NCBI RefSeq assembly: GCF_016427565.1 | Contig: NZ_JAELXT010000004.1 | Span: 186,001-250,000, forward strand | Direction: 5' to 3' | Length of the DNA: 64,000 nucleotides | Source: Microvirga splendida | GTDB taxonomy: Bacteria > Pseudomonadota > Alphaproteobacteria > Rhizobiales > Beijerinckiaceae | Shown here: positions 34,683 through 42,380 of the stretch, in pieces | Layout of the letters: the number at the start of each line of letters is the position of its first letter | How positions within the stretch are numbered: the first letter of the stretch is position 1 | The notes under the pieces: model-generated | Told to the model about the DNA's origin: nothing | Databases searched by the model: none | The model's input: the letters and a program-made list of their open reading frames with translations, nothing else | Translations under genes and position numbers: made by a program

Positions 34683-36161
34683 ATGTCAGATCGCCTGAAC
34701 GACGATGCCCTTGCGGATCTGCCGGCACGGGTTCAACGCCCTGCCTACGACCGGCGATCCGTCACGACGGGGATCGTCCACCTCGGTGTGGGCGCCTTCC
34801 ATCGTGCTCACCAGGCCGTCTACACGGACGATGTGCTGCTCCAGGATCCAAGTTGGGGCATCGTCGCCGCAAGCTTGCGCAGCCCCGATACCTACGACGC
34901 GCTTCAGCCGCAGGACGGGCTCTACACCCTCTCCGTGCGCTCTCAGGACGGCGAGGCGCTCCAGGTGATCGGATCGATCCGCCGCGTCATCGTCGCTCCC
35001 CGCGAGACGGAAGACCTGCTCACAGTCATGTCGGATCCTCAGACGCGGATCGTGACCTTGACCGTCACGGAGAAGGGCTATTGCCACGATCCCGCGACAG
35101 GCACCCTGAACGAGGCCCATCCCGATATCGTTCACGACCTGGCCTACCTGAGGACGCCGAAATCCGCTCCGGGGTTTATCGTCGAGGCCCTGCGCCGCCG
35201 CCGCATGGCGGGCCTGCCGCCCTTCACGGTGCTGACCTGCGACAATCTTCCCTCCAATGGGCGCACCGTGAAGCGCGTTCTTACGCGCTTTGCCGAACTG
35301 GTCGATCCGGAACTCGGCCGGTTCGTGGCCGACGAGGTCTCCTGCCCCTCGACCATGGTCGACCGGATCGTCCCGGCCACCACCGATCAGGATCGAGAGC
35401 GGATCGGTAAAGCGCTCGGCGTTGCGGATGCATGGCCGGTCGTCACCGAGCCCTTCACCCAATGGGTGATCGAGGATCGCTTCCCGCAGGGACGCCCCGC
35501 CTGGGAAAGCGCAGGCGCCGAGTTCGTAGGCGATGTGGAGCCTTATGAGCACATGAAGCTCAGGCTGCTCAACGGAAGCCACTCGACGCTCGCCTATCTC
35601 GGCTATCTCGCCGGCCATGAGACCGTTGCCGATACCATGGCCGAAGAGGCCTTCGTCCGGCTGATCCGAGGCCTCATGGATGAGGAGGTCTCCCCGACGC
35701 TGCACATGCCGCCGGGTGCCGATCTGGAATCCTACAAGAGCGCCCTCATCGAGCGGTTCAGGAACCCCGCCCTGAAACACCGCACATGGCAGATCGCCAT
35801 GGATGGATCGCAGAAACTCCCGCAGCGCCTCCTCGGCACAGTACGCGACCGCCTGCGCAGTGGCGCGCCCATCGCGCGATTATCTCTCGGGGTCGCAGCC
35901 TGGATGCGCTATGTGACAGGCGTCGGCGAGAAGGGGGCGCCCATCGACGTCCGCGATCCTATGGCGGCCCGGTTGAGGGAGGTGGCTGACGGGGCAGGGC
36001 AGTCAGCCGAGAATCTGGCTCGCGGCCTGTTCGCTATCCGCGAGATTTTCGGCGATGATCTGCCTGGAGATCCGCGCTTTACAGGCGGAGTTACGGCCCA
36101 TCTGGCACGCCTCTATGAGATCGGTGCCGGACGCACCGTATCCGAGTTCAAGCCCGACTAG
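34683..36161 (+). CDS. uxuB: Fructuronate reductase / mannitol dehydrogenase family
   Basis: A 492-residue long-chain mannitol-dehydrogenase-family protein. The N-terminal cofactor fold contains IVHLGVGAFHRAHQAVYTDD and the catalytic helix carries the K-x-R-x-L-N-G-x-H pattern (KLRLLNGSHSTLAYLG). The family includes fructuronate reductase, tagaturonate reductase and mannitol or arabitol dehydrogenases. With uxaC and uxuA beside it, fructuronate to mannonate is the natural assignment. GAGGA precedes the ATG at 34683. It ends 12 bp from the convergent SET-domain gene. Confidence 0.92.
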   Translation: MSDRLNDDALADLPARVQRPAYDRRSVTTGIVHLGVGAFHRAHQAVYTDDVLLQDPSWGIVAASLRSPDTYDALQPQDGLYTLSVRSQDGEALQVIGSIRRVIVAPRETEDLLTVMSDPQTRIVTLTVTEKGYCHDPATGTLNEAHPDIVHDLAYLRTPKSAPGFIVEALRRRRMAGLPPFTVLTCDNLPSNGRTVKRVLTRFAELVDPELGRFVADEVSCPSTMVDRIVPATTDQDRERIGKALGVADAWPVVTEPFTQWVIEDRFPQGRPAWESAGAEFVGDVEPYEHMKLRLLNGSHSTLAYLGYLAGHETVADTMAEEAFVRLIRGLMDEEVSPTLHMPPGADLESYKSALIERFRNPALKHRTWQIAMDGSQKLPQRLLGTVRDRLRSGAPIARLSLGVAAWMRYVTGVGEKGAPIDVRDPMAARLREVADGAGQSAENLARGLFAIREIFGDDLPGDPRFTGGVTAHLARLYEIGAGRTVSEFKPD

Positions 36162-36173
36162 TTCGGGCGGGGC

Positions 36174-36596
36174 TCAGGTCGCAGCTTCCCGTTCGCGCTT
36201 CTTCCGGCATGAGTGGCACCGGCAGCCATAAGGCTTGATGAAAGTCTCGAAATAATTTTTCCCGTAGTTATAGGTGATCTCGTCGCCGGGCTTGATGCGC
36301 TTGATCGCCTTGATGCGGATCTTGCCGCGCGAGATCGTCGCCTGTGCGTTCGGGCGGCATGAGTGGTTGATGTAGCGGGCGGTGTTCCAGCGCGGCGAGC
36401 CGTCGATGGTCCAGCGGCTGTTGATCTCGAACAGGTAGCGCGTGTTCCGGCGCCTCTCGACCTCGTCGCTCGTGATCCGAGGCCCGACATATTCGATGAT
36501 GAAGGTTCCCTTCTCGATGGCATCCGTCGCGAAGAGCCCGAGGCCTGTTTCCGAGCGCCCGATGCGAAAGGGGCCTTCCGGCCGTTTGATACTCAT
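36174..36596 (-). CDS. SET-domain protein-lysine methyltransferase
   Basis: A 140-residue minimal SET-domain protein. It has GLGLFA (18-23), the SAM- and substrate-binding RYINHSCRPN (74-83), the catalytic GDEITYNYG (104-112) and a post-SET cysteine cluster CRCHSC (125-130) that probably binds zinc. Such proteins methylate lysines; bacterial targets are mostly unknown. I start at the ATG at 36596; in-frame Met codons 45 and 69 bases upstream lie outside the conserved domain. It stands alone between two plus-strand genes. Confidence 0.87.
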   Translation of the reverse strand: MSIKRPEGPFRIGRSETGLGLFATDAIEKGTFIIEYVGPRITSDEVERRRNTRYLFEINSRWTIDGSPRWNTARYINHSCRPNAQATISRGKIRIKAIKRIKPGDEITYNYGKNYFETFIKPYGCRCHSCRKKREREAAT

Positions 36597-36805
36597 ATTC
36601 ACCAAGGCTCCGCGATATTCGAGAGACGTTGTAGGGGCCATGCCTGGGGCGCGTCGATTGTTCAAAATGGGTCACCGGGCGATGTTCTCCAGATCCAAAG
36701 CCGCGTTTCCGCGTTCTGTCTCTTGGTGCCTCGCCGGTCGAGCACGATCTGTGTCCGGCACTGGCATATCAAGGCGTGATTGAGTCGTCTCGATAAAGGA
36801 ACTGC

Positions 36806-38182
36806 ATGAGCATCGAAGCCCTTCCCGTGCTGTCGGAGCAGAGCCCCGGAATCACGGTCAGCCGCCGCTCTCCGCTCTCTGTCCTGCCTGCGCTGGTTCG
36901 GGATCCGCTTCAGGCCCTGCCGCCGGAGGTCTACCGGGAGCCGCTCGTCTATTCGCGGGTCGCCAGCCGAGAAAGGGTTTTCCTTCTCGATCCGGTGCTC
37001 ATTCAGGAGGCCCTCGTACGCAACGCCGATGCCTTGTCGAAGGGAGAAGATGTGCGGCGAGCCCTCGGTCCGGCTCTCGGCCAGGGCCTGCTGACGGCGG
37101 ACGGCGCCCATTGGCGCTGGCAGCGCCAGTCCGTGGCGCCGGCCTTCCGGCATGAGAAGCTCGTCGGGTTGCTTCCCGCGATGATCTCGGCGGCGGAGCG
37201 GACCCGGGACCGTTGGCTCGGCATGGGCTCCGGCGCGACGGTCAGGATCGGCCACGAGATGATGCGCACGACCTTCGACATCATCGTGGAGACCATGATG
37301 TCGGGTCCGGGTGGGATCGACGTGGTTCGGGTGGAGCGGGGTATCACGGACTACCTGAAGCCGACCGGCTGGATCTTTGCCCTGAGCATCCTCAACGCGC
37401 CCGAGTGGGTTCCGTACCCGGGACGGAGCCGGGCGAGGGCGGCGACAAGCTATCTTCGTTCGGCGATCACCGGCATGATCGCCGAACGCCGCCGGGGCGG
37501 GGATGGGCGTGAGGATCTGGTGGCCTTGCTCCTGGGTGCCGCCGATCCGGAGACCGGCCGCGTCATGACCGACGAGGAGATCGCCGACAATCTTCTGACC
37601 TTCATCACGGCCGGACATGAGACCACGGCCCTTGGGCTTGCCTGGACGCTTCTCCTTCTGTCGCATCATCCGGAGCATGAGGCGAGGGTGCTCTCGGAGA
37701 TCGACGCTGTGACCGGCGGCGGTCCCGTCCGCCCAGAGCATGTTTCCGAGCTGACTTATACCCGGCAGGTCTTCTCGGAAGCCATGAGGCTCTATCCGCC
37801 GGCTCCCGTCATCACCAGGACGGCAACGCGTGCCTTCCCGCTCGGTGGGTTCATGGTGCCGGAGGGCGCCGTGATCGTCGTCCCCATCCATGCCGTCCAC
37901 CACCATGCCGCGCTCTGGGAGGAGCCTGAGCGCTTCGATCCCCGGCGCTTTGCGCCGGAGCAGGCGAAGGGACGGCATCGTTATGCCTACATGCCCTTCG
38001 GGGCGGGACCGCGGATCTGTATCGGCAGCGCCTTCGCCCAGATGGAGGCGCTGGCCATCCTAGCAGTCGTGCTGAAGGCCGTTCGTCTGCGGCCGAAATC
38101 AGGCTCCATGCCGGCGCCTGTCATGAAAGTGACGCTGAGGCCGAGGGCGGATGCCGAGATGCTGGTTGAAGGGCGTTCCTAG
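36806..38182 (+). CDS. Cytochrome P450
   Basis: A 458-residue P450. The I-helix oxygen-binding motif AGHETT is at 269-274, the K-helix E-x-x-R at 325-328 (EAMR) and the heme-binding loop FGAGPRICIG at 398-407 with Cys405 as the thiolate ligand. It is soluble, with no membrane anchor. The sequence has the feel of the fatty-acid-hydroxylating CYP4/CYP102-like group rather than camphor-type P450s; that is a judgement from memory. No ferredoxin or reductase gene is adjacent, so redox partners must come from elsewhere. Confidence 0.93.
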   Translation: MSIEALPVLSEQSPGITVSRRSPLSVLPALVRDPLQALPPEVYREPLVYSRVASRERVFLLDPVLIQEALVRNADALSKGEDVRRALGPALGQGLLTADGAHWRWQRQSVAPAFRHEKLVGLLPAMISAAERTRDRWLGMGSGATVRIGHEMMRTTFDIIVETMMSGPGGIDVVRVERGITDYLKPTGWIFALSILNAPEWVPYPGRSRARAATSYLRSAITGMIAERRRGGDGREDLVALLLGAADPETGRVMTDEEIADNLLTFITAGHETTALGLAWTLLLLSHHPEHEARVLSEIDAVTGGGPVRPEHVSELTYTRQVFSEAMRLYPPAPVITRTATRAFPLGGFMVPEGAVIVVPIHAVHHHAALWEEPERFDPRRFAPEQAKGRHRYAYMPFGAGPRICIGSAFAQMEALAILAVVLKAVRLRPKSGSMPAPVMKVTLRPRADAEMLVEGRS

Positions 38183-38267
38183 ATGAACAACCGTTCAGAA
38201 TTCTGATCGCGAACTGCGTTCGCCCTCATGATCACCGAAAGTCCGGTGCGTATCCCGCGCCTTGAGA

Positions 38268-38651
38268 TCAGACAGCTGCCCGAAGAGCCGGTGTAGCCAG
38301 AGCAGCCTGGAGCGTATCCGCAAAATTCTGATAGGAGAATGGCTTCGACAGGGTCGGACAGTCGCGGAAACGCTCCGGAAGCGACCGGAAATCATAGCCC
38401 GTCGAGAAGATGAACGGGATTTTACGGAAGCGCAGAACGTCCGCGACAGGGAATACGACGGACCCGTCCACATTGATGTCGAGGAGGCCGATGTCGATCT
38501 CGGCCTGAAGGGCAAGAGTGAGGGCGTGGTCCAGACGAGCGGCGGGCCCCACGACCTGGCAGCCGAAATCCAGAACCATATCCTCGATCAGCATCGAGAT
38601 CATGGCTTCGTCTTCGACGATCAGGACTCGCTTCTTGCGATCTTCAAGCAT
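38268..38651 (-). CDS. Single-domain response regulator
   Basis: A 127-residue receiver domain with no output domain. The acidic pocket is VEDEA (12-16), the phosphoacceptor is Asp58 in LLDINV, the switch threonine is Thr84 in IFSTGYD and the conserved lysine is Lys103 in LSKPF. Alphaproteobacteria use such proteins in the general stress response and as phosphate shuttles. No histidine kinase lies in the window, so its partner is unlinked. It is isolated, facing the convergent P450 gene. Confidence 0.9.
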   Translation of the reverse strand: MLEDRKKRVLIVEDEAMISMLIEDMVLDFGCQVVGPAARLDHALTLALQAEIDIGLLDINVDGSVVFPVADVLRFRKIPFIFSTGYDFRSLPERFRDCPTLSKPFSYQNFADTLQAALATPALRAAV

Positions 38652-38989
38652 AGCCCCTCCTGGCCGGATTGCATCCGATGCTGCGCCATTTTGGCGTCGT
38701 TATACGAATCAGCTGCAATCACTGTAATCTTAATGTCGGGTGCCGTTCACTATCTTAGGTTATTAACACTTCCGAAATTATCGTAACCCCGGCGGCAAGC
38801 CGAAGTAAATACCTCGCATCTACGATGCTTATAGAGCTCTTCTGCGTCTTTCGGCAGCAAGTGCTCTGCGCGGTCCAACAGGGCCTTGAGCTGCCGACGG
38901 GTCGAGGTGACCGTCCACGCTCCCGGTCAAGCTGGACCATCGCTTGGTAGAAGCAGGAAGATGTTCGCCTGCAAAGCAAGCGTGGGTGT
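38652..38989. other. 338-bp region without a confident gene
   Basis: Upstream region of the response regulator and downstream region of the small protein gene. On the minus strand, a frame ending near 38758 encodes about 40 protein-like residues (a charged stretch including LKALLDRAEHLLPKDAEEL) but has no ATG and is closed upstream by a stop. It may be a decayed gene fragment. No terminator or repeat is clear. Confidence 0.3.
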
Positions 38990-39151
38990 TCATTCCAGCC
39001 TTGGGGCTTTCAGGATTGTAGCCGGCACGGCTTGCAGCCTTTCCACCAAGGCATCAGCGGCATGGCTGGTCAAACTCCAGGCAATGGGCCTGTCACCGAG
39101 GTATATGGTGAATGTCCCATCCTGCGTGGCTTGTTTCGCAATCTGCACCAT
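38990..39151 (-). CDS. Small conserved-looking protein, 53 residues
   Basis: A short reading frame with an ideal ribosome site: AGGAGGTGG ends four bases before the ATG at 39151. The product begins MVQIAKQATQDGTFTIYLGD, continues with PIAWSLTSHAADALVERLQA and ends KAPRLE. Composition is balanced, with alternating strand then amphipathic helix character, unlike the arginine/serine-rich shadow frames around it. No signal peptide, membrane segment or known domain is recognised. It is longer than chance frames in this region and is the only coding signal in a 900-bp gap. Confidence 0.6.
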   Translation of the reverse strand: MVQIAKQATQDGTFTIYLGDRPIAWSLTSHAADALVERLQAVPATILKAPRLE

Positions 39152-39556
39152 GAGTCCACCTCCTCAGGTGACGCTTCCAGCCCGCGGATCGGCGGGGAAC
39201 CGATGTTGCAACGAGAGATGACGAGCCGGAAGTTTAGATGCCAGCCGATGACATCCGAATGACGGTGCCGACTATTTTGGCGAGGGGTCGGAGCCTAGGC
39301 TTTCGACCCGGCTGCCACGGACCCTGGCGATGGAGATTGGAGCCCGGCCTGGACGGCAGGGGACGGGCGTCGCCTCCTGGAGGAGGCGGCCGAAAGCCCG
39401 GAAATTTCGCATAAGCGCCCATAATCCGACCGGGCCGCCTTATTGGGAGCTTGCGTGAAACGTTTAGGTATGAGTAGTTATCTTCTTGCTCTCAATGGTT
39501 GGGGGCTGTACGCCTATGGGCGTTTAGGAAACATGAGACTTTAGAAGGCAGTCCTG
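39152..39556 (+). promoter_or_regulatory. 405-bp gap: long leader of the cold-shock-domain gene
   Basis: No gene is supported here. Two hairpins are visible on the plus strand: a perfect 7-bp stem with a TGGA loop at 39371-39388, and a 5-bp stem with a TATG loop at 39510-39523 about 35 bp before the cold-shock gene start. Long structured leaders are common for cold-shock genes, so this may hold a thermosensitive 5' UTR; that is inference. Confidence 0.4.
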
Positions 39557-40246
39557 ATGGGCCGGGGAAATGATCACCGTGATCGCCGACGTCAATTTGG
39601 CGGTCAACCCGAAGATCACTGGGGCGATTTCGCTCCGCCAACATCTTTTGAACGGCCCATGCGGCAGCAGACATCCTACGGCTCTCCAGCCGCAGGACCC
39701 GAGACTGAGGCACGGGTGAAATGGTTCAATCCCGACAAGGGCTTCGGCTTTGTCGAGATGACCGATGGCTCGGGCGAGGCCTTCCTGCACGTCCGGCAGG
39801 TCGAGGCTGCGGGCCACACCGCTCTGGAATCCGGCACGACCCTGGTCATCAAGGTCGGAACGGGCCAGAAGGGTCCGCAGGTCCAGGAAATCGTCAGCGT
39901 CGACACCAGCACGGCCGAGCCGGAGCCGCCGCGCGGTGCGCGTTCGCCCCGTCCGCCGCGTGCGGGTGGCCCAGGCGGCTCGTCCGGCGGGTTCTCCCGC
40001 CCAAGCGGCGGCCCCAGCGCCCGCCCTGTGAGCGGTCCGCCGGAGGTGCCGGCCACCGTGAAGTGGTTCGACTCCGTGAAGGGCTACGGCTTCGTGTCCG
40101 TCGAGGGTGAGAGCAAGGACCTGTTCCTGCACATCTCCGTCGTGGAGCGGGCCGGTCTCGGCCAGCTCGATCAGGGCCAGGCGGTTCGCGTCGCCATCGT
40201 CGAAGGCCGCAAGGGCCCCGAAGTCGGCGCCATCGAACTCGCCTGA
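39557..40246 (+). CDS. Double cold-shock-domain protein
   Basis: A 229-residue nucleic-acid-binding protein with two cold-shock domains (about 52-116 and 166-228) joined by a Pro/Gly/Arg/Ser-rich linker of about 50 residues. RNP1 is KGFGF (61-65) and KGYGF (175-179); RNP2 is AFLHVR in the first domain and LFLHIS in the second. Each domain starts with the VKWF strand. An arginine- and glutamine-rich tail of about 50 residues precedes domain one. Double-domain Csps are typical of Hyphomicrobiales. It would bind single-stranded RNA or DNA during cold or stationary phase. Confidence 0.92.
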   Translation: MGRGNDHRDRRRQFGGQPEDHWGDFAPPTSFERPMRQQTSYGSPAAGPETEARVKWFNPDKGFGFVEMTDGSGEAFLHVRQVEAAGHTALESGTTLVIKVGTGQKGPQVQEIVSVDTSTAEPEPPRGARSPRPPRAGGPGGSSGGFSRPSGGPSARPVSGPPEVPATVKWFDSVKGYGFVSVEGESKDLFLHISVVERAGLGQLDQGQAVRVAIVEGRKGPEVGAIELA

Positions 40247-40286
40247 GAGCCTCTGCTCCCTTCACTCTGAGTGTGAAAAAGATCCG

Positions 40287-40310
40287 GGTCCACTGCGTCA
40301 GCAGTGGACC
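40287..40310. terminator. Convergent terminator hairpin overlapping the phoH-family stop
   Basis: A perfect 10-bp stem (40287-40296 with 40301-40310) around a 4-nt loop. On the minus strand it is followed within seven bases by TTTTT. The stop codon of the PhoH-family gene lies in the loop, so the last codons of that gene form one arm. On the plus strand it follows the cold-shock gene by 40 bp. Confidence 0.7.
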
Positions 40311-41032
40311 TCTTCAAATGCGCGCACCCACATCTCGCAGACCCCGGATCGTACGATGTCGTTGAGGGTGAACTCGACGATCGGCACCGGCAGCATCTGC
40401 GACTTGATCAGGTGAATGACCGTGCGAAGACCCGACGTCTCGCGCAGGTCGCACTGGCTCACATCCCCGTTGATCACCACCTTGCACTCCTCCCCGATGC
40501 GGGTGAGGAACGTCTTCATCTCAGCCGGCGTGGCATTCTGCGCCTCGTCGAGAAGGATGAAGGCATCGCGCCATGAGCGGCCGCGCATCACCTCGAACGG
40601 AACCATCTCGATGTCGCCGTTCTTGACCGCGATCTCGAAAGCCGCCGTGCCGATGCGTTCCTTGATGGCCTCGATCACGGGAGCGGCCCAGGGGCCGAAC
40701 TTCTCCTCGAGGGTGCCGGGGAAGAAGCCGAGGGATCGGCCGCTCGGCACGTTCGGACGCGTGAGAATGATCTTGCGGATGCGCCGCTGGCGGAAGAGAT
40801 CCGCCGCGTACGTCGCGGCGATCCAGGTTTTGCCCGTGCCTGCCGGCCCGAGCACCACGACCTGGGAGTTGGCCTTCAACGCATCGAGATAATCATCCTG
40901 TGTGGCATTGAGCGGCTTGATGGGGGGAAGGCTGCGCTCTCCCTGGAACTTGGATCCGGTGAGATCGAAAACCTGCGCTGTTTCAAGGGAGCGGCGGGTC
41001 TTGCGTCTCTGCTTTTCATGATGCTTGCTCAA
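40298..41032 (-). CDS. PhoH-family ATPase
   Basis: A 244-residue P-loop ATPase with Walker A GPAGTGKT (62-69) and Walker B ILLDEAQN (159-166), and family blocks ILTRPNVPSGRSLGFFPGTL and VINGDVSQCDL. It lacks the N-terminal KH-like extension of longer PhoH proteins, so this is the short form. PhoH proteins are linked to RNA metabolism and, in some hosts, phosphate stress. The start is a TTG at 41032 with GGAG seven bases upstream; no in-frame ATG is available before the fold. Confidence 0.9.
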   Translation of the reverse strand: MSKHHEKQRRKTRRSLETAQVFDLTGSKFQGERSLPPIKPLNATQDDYLDALKANSQVVVLGPAGTGKTWIAATYAADLFRQRRIRKIILTRPNVPSGRSLGFFPGTLEEKFGPWAAPVIEAIKERIGTAAFEIAVKNGDIEMVPFEVMRGRSWRDAFILLDEAQNATPAEMKTFLTRIGEECKVVINGDVSQCDLRETSGLRTVIHLIKSQMLPVPIVEFTLNDIVRSGVCEMWVRAFEEVHC

Positions 41033-41444
41033 TGACCAACTCCGGGGTTGAAACTGCGCACACCAATCACCCAGGCACCGCGCAGAGGCGCCTGGAGAAA
41101 AAACTTGCGATCGAAGAAGGAATGCGAGAGCGCGTCGTTGCGGGCGGTGTATGTCCGCGATCCGAGAGAAGAGGATCAGCCTGCCTGCCCATCAAAGCCT
41201 GTCTTTATCTGCCAGTGGCAAACTATCTTTGATTCTGATGACAGTTTACCGCTGCTACGCCTACCTGCGAGTCAAATGTTGAGGCAGGCTGCTTGGTTCC
41301 AGGGCATAATCCCTTGGTGAACCAGAGAGGGGAAATAGCTGTGGATGGCTCCCAAGACGCCGCGGGCCGGTGTCGATCCCTTGCAATCCTGCCTCTGCCG
41401 GGTGACCGACGGGAGCGAACAGGTAGCCGAAAAGGGACAGGCGC
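41033..41444. other. 412-bp intergenic region, no gene supported
   Basis: The gap between the PhoH-family gene and ribokinase. It must hold the two divergent promoters. Two overlapping plus-strand frames of 66 and 90 codons occur, but they have no ribosome site, poor composition and no family resemblance. I see no strong hairpin or repeat. Confidence 0.5.
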
Positions 41445-42380
41445 ATGATCGTGGTCTTCGGGTCGATCAACATGGATCTCGTCGCGCGGGTGCCGCGCAT
41501 CGCCCGACCGGGTGAAACCGTCCTCTCTCGCCGGGCCGACAGCTTCTTTGGCGGCAAGGGCGCCAACCAGGCCGTTGCGGCCGCGCGGATCGGGCAGGGC
41601 GGACCGGAACGGGTTGCCATGGTCGGCGCGGTCGGGAACGACCCCTTCGGAATGGCCTGCCTGAAGAACCTCGAAGACAACGGAATCGACGTTCAGGCCG
41701 TCCGGATCACCGACGAGCCGACCGGCTGCGCCTTCATCACGGTGGACGAGACCGGCGAGAACGCCATCACGGTCGCGAGCGGCGCCAACATGGCCTTGCG
41801 CTCCATGGATCTCCCGGACAGCCTGCTGTCGAAGGCTTCCGTGCTGGTGCTCCAGATGGAGGTGCCTCTGGCCGACAGCCTCGATGTGGCTGCCCGGGCC
41901 CGCCGGGCGGGGGTGAAGGTGGTCTGGAATTTCGCGCCGCCTCCGGCCGTCAAGGAACGTGCAGGCATGGCCGAACTGCTGGAGGCGACGGATGTGCTGG
42001 TCGTCAACGAGCACGAGGCGCTTGCTATCGCGGGGATTGTTGGCGAGCGGATGGGTGACGACTACCTGAAGGCCGCCGCTGTCCTGGCGCAGGATTTCGG
42101 CTCGACCTGCATCGTGACCGCAGGTGCCCAGGGCGCCTATGCGGTTTCGCGTGATGGCACTCAGGTTCATGCTGCGGCGCGCCCGATCATCCCGGTCGAC
42201 ACAACCGGCGCCGGCGACACCTTTGTCGGCGTTCTGGCGAACGGCATCGCGGAGGGGCTGGAAATCACCCCTGCCGTGGAACGGGCCTGTGCCGCGGCAT
42301 CCCTGTCGTGCCTGACCCCGGGAGCGCAAGCAGGGATGCCCCGGAGGGAAGCCCTGGAGCATTATCTCGCTCAGGCCTGA
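41445..42380 (+). CDS. rbsK: Ribokinase
   Basis: A 311-residue PfkB-family kinase. The N-terminal VFGSINMDLVARVPRIARPG and the substrate-binding GGKGANQAVAAARIG are ribokinase-like, and the C-terminal PfkB signature DTTGAGDTFVG supplies the catalytic Asp and the anion hole. It phosphorylates ribose (or a related sugar) with ATP in the cytoplasm. Its 3' end overlaps the convergent AGE isomerase gene by 10 bp. No ribose transporter is adjacent. Confidence 0.9.
   Translation: MIVVFGSINMDLVARVPRIARPGETVLSRRADSFFGGKGANQAVAAARIGQGGPERVAMVGAVGNDPFGMACLKNLEDNGIDVQAVRITDEPTGCAFITVDETGENAITVASGANMALRSMDLPDSLLSKASVLVLQMEVPLADSLDVAARARRAGVKVVWNFAPPPAVKERAGMAELLEATDVLVVNEHEALAIAGIVGERMGDDYLKAAAVLAQDFGSTCIVTAGAQGAYAVSRDGTQVHAAARPIIPVDTTGAGDTFVGVLANGIAEGLEITPAVERACAAASLSCLTPGAQAGMPRREALEHYLAQA

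Noticed and set aside
41032..41320. Two overlapping small plus-strand frames between the PhoH-family gene and ribokinase
   Set aside because: No ribosome site, poor composition and no conserved pattern.
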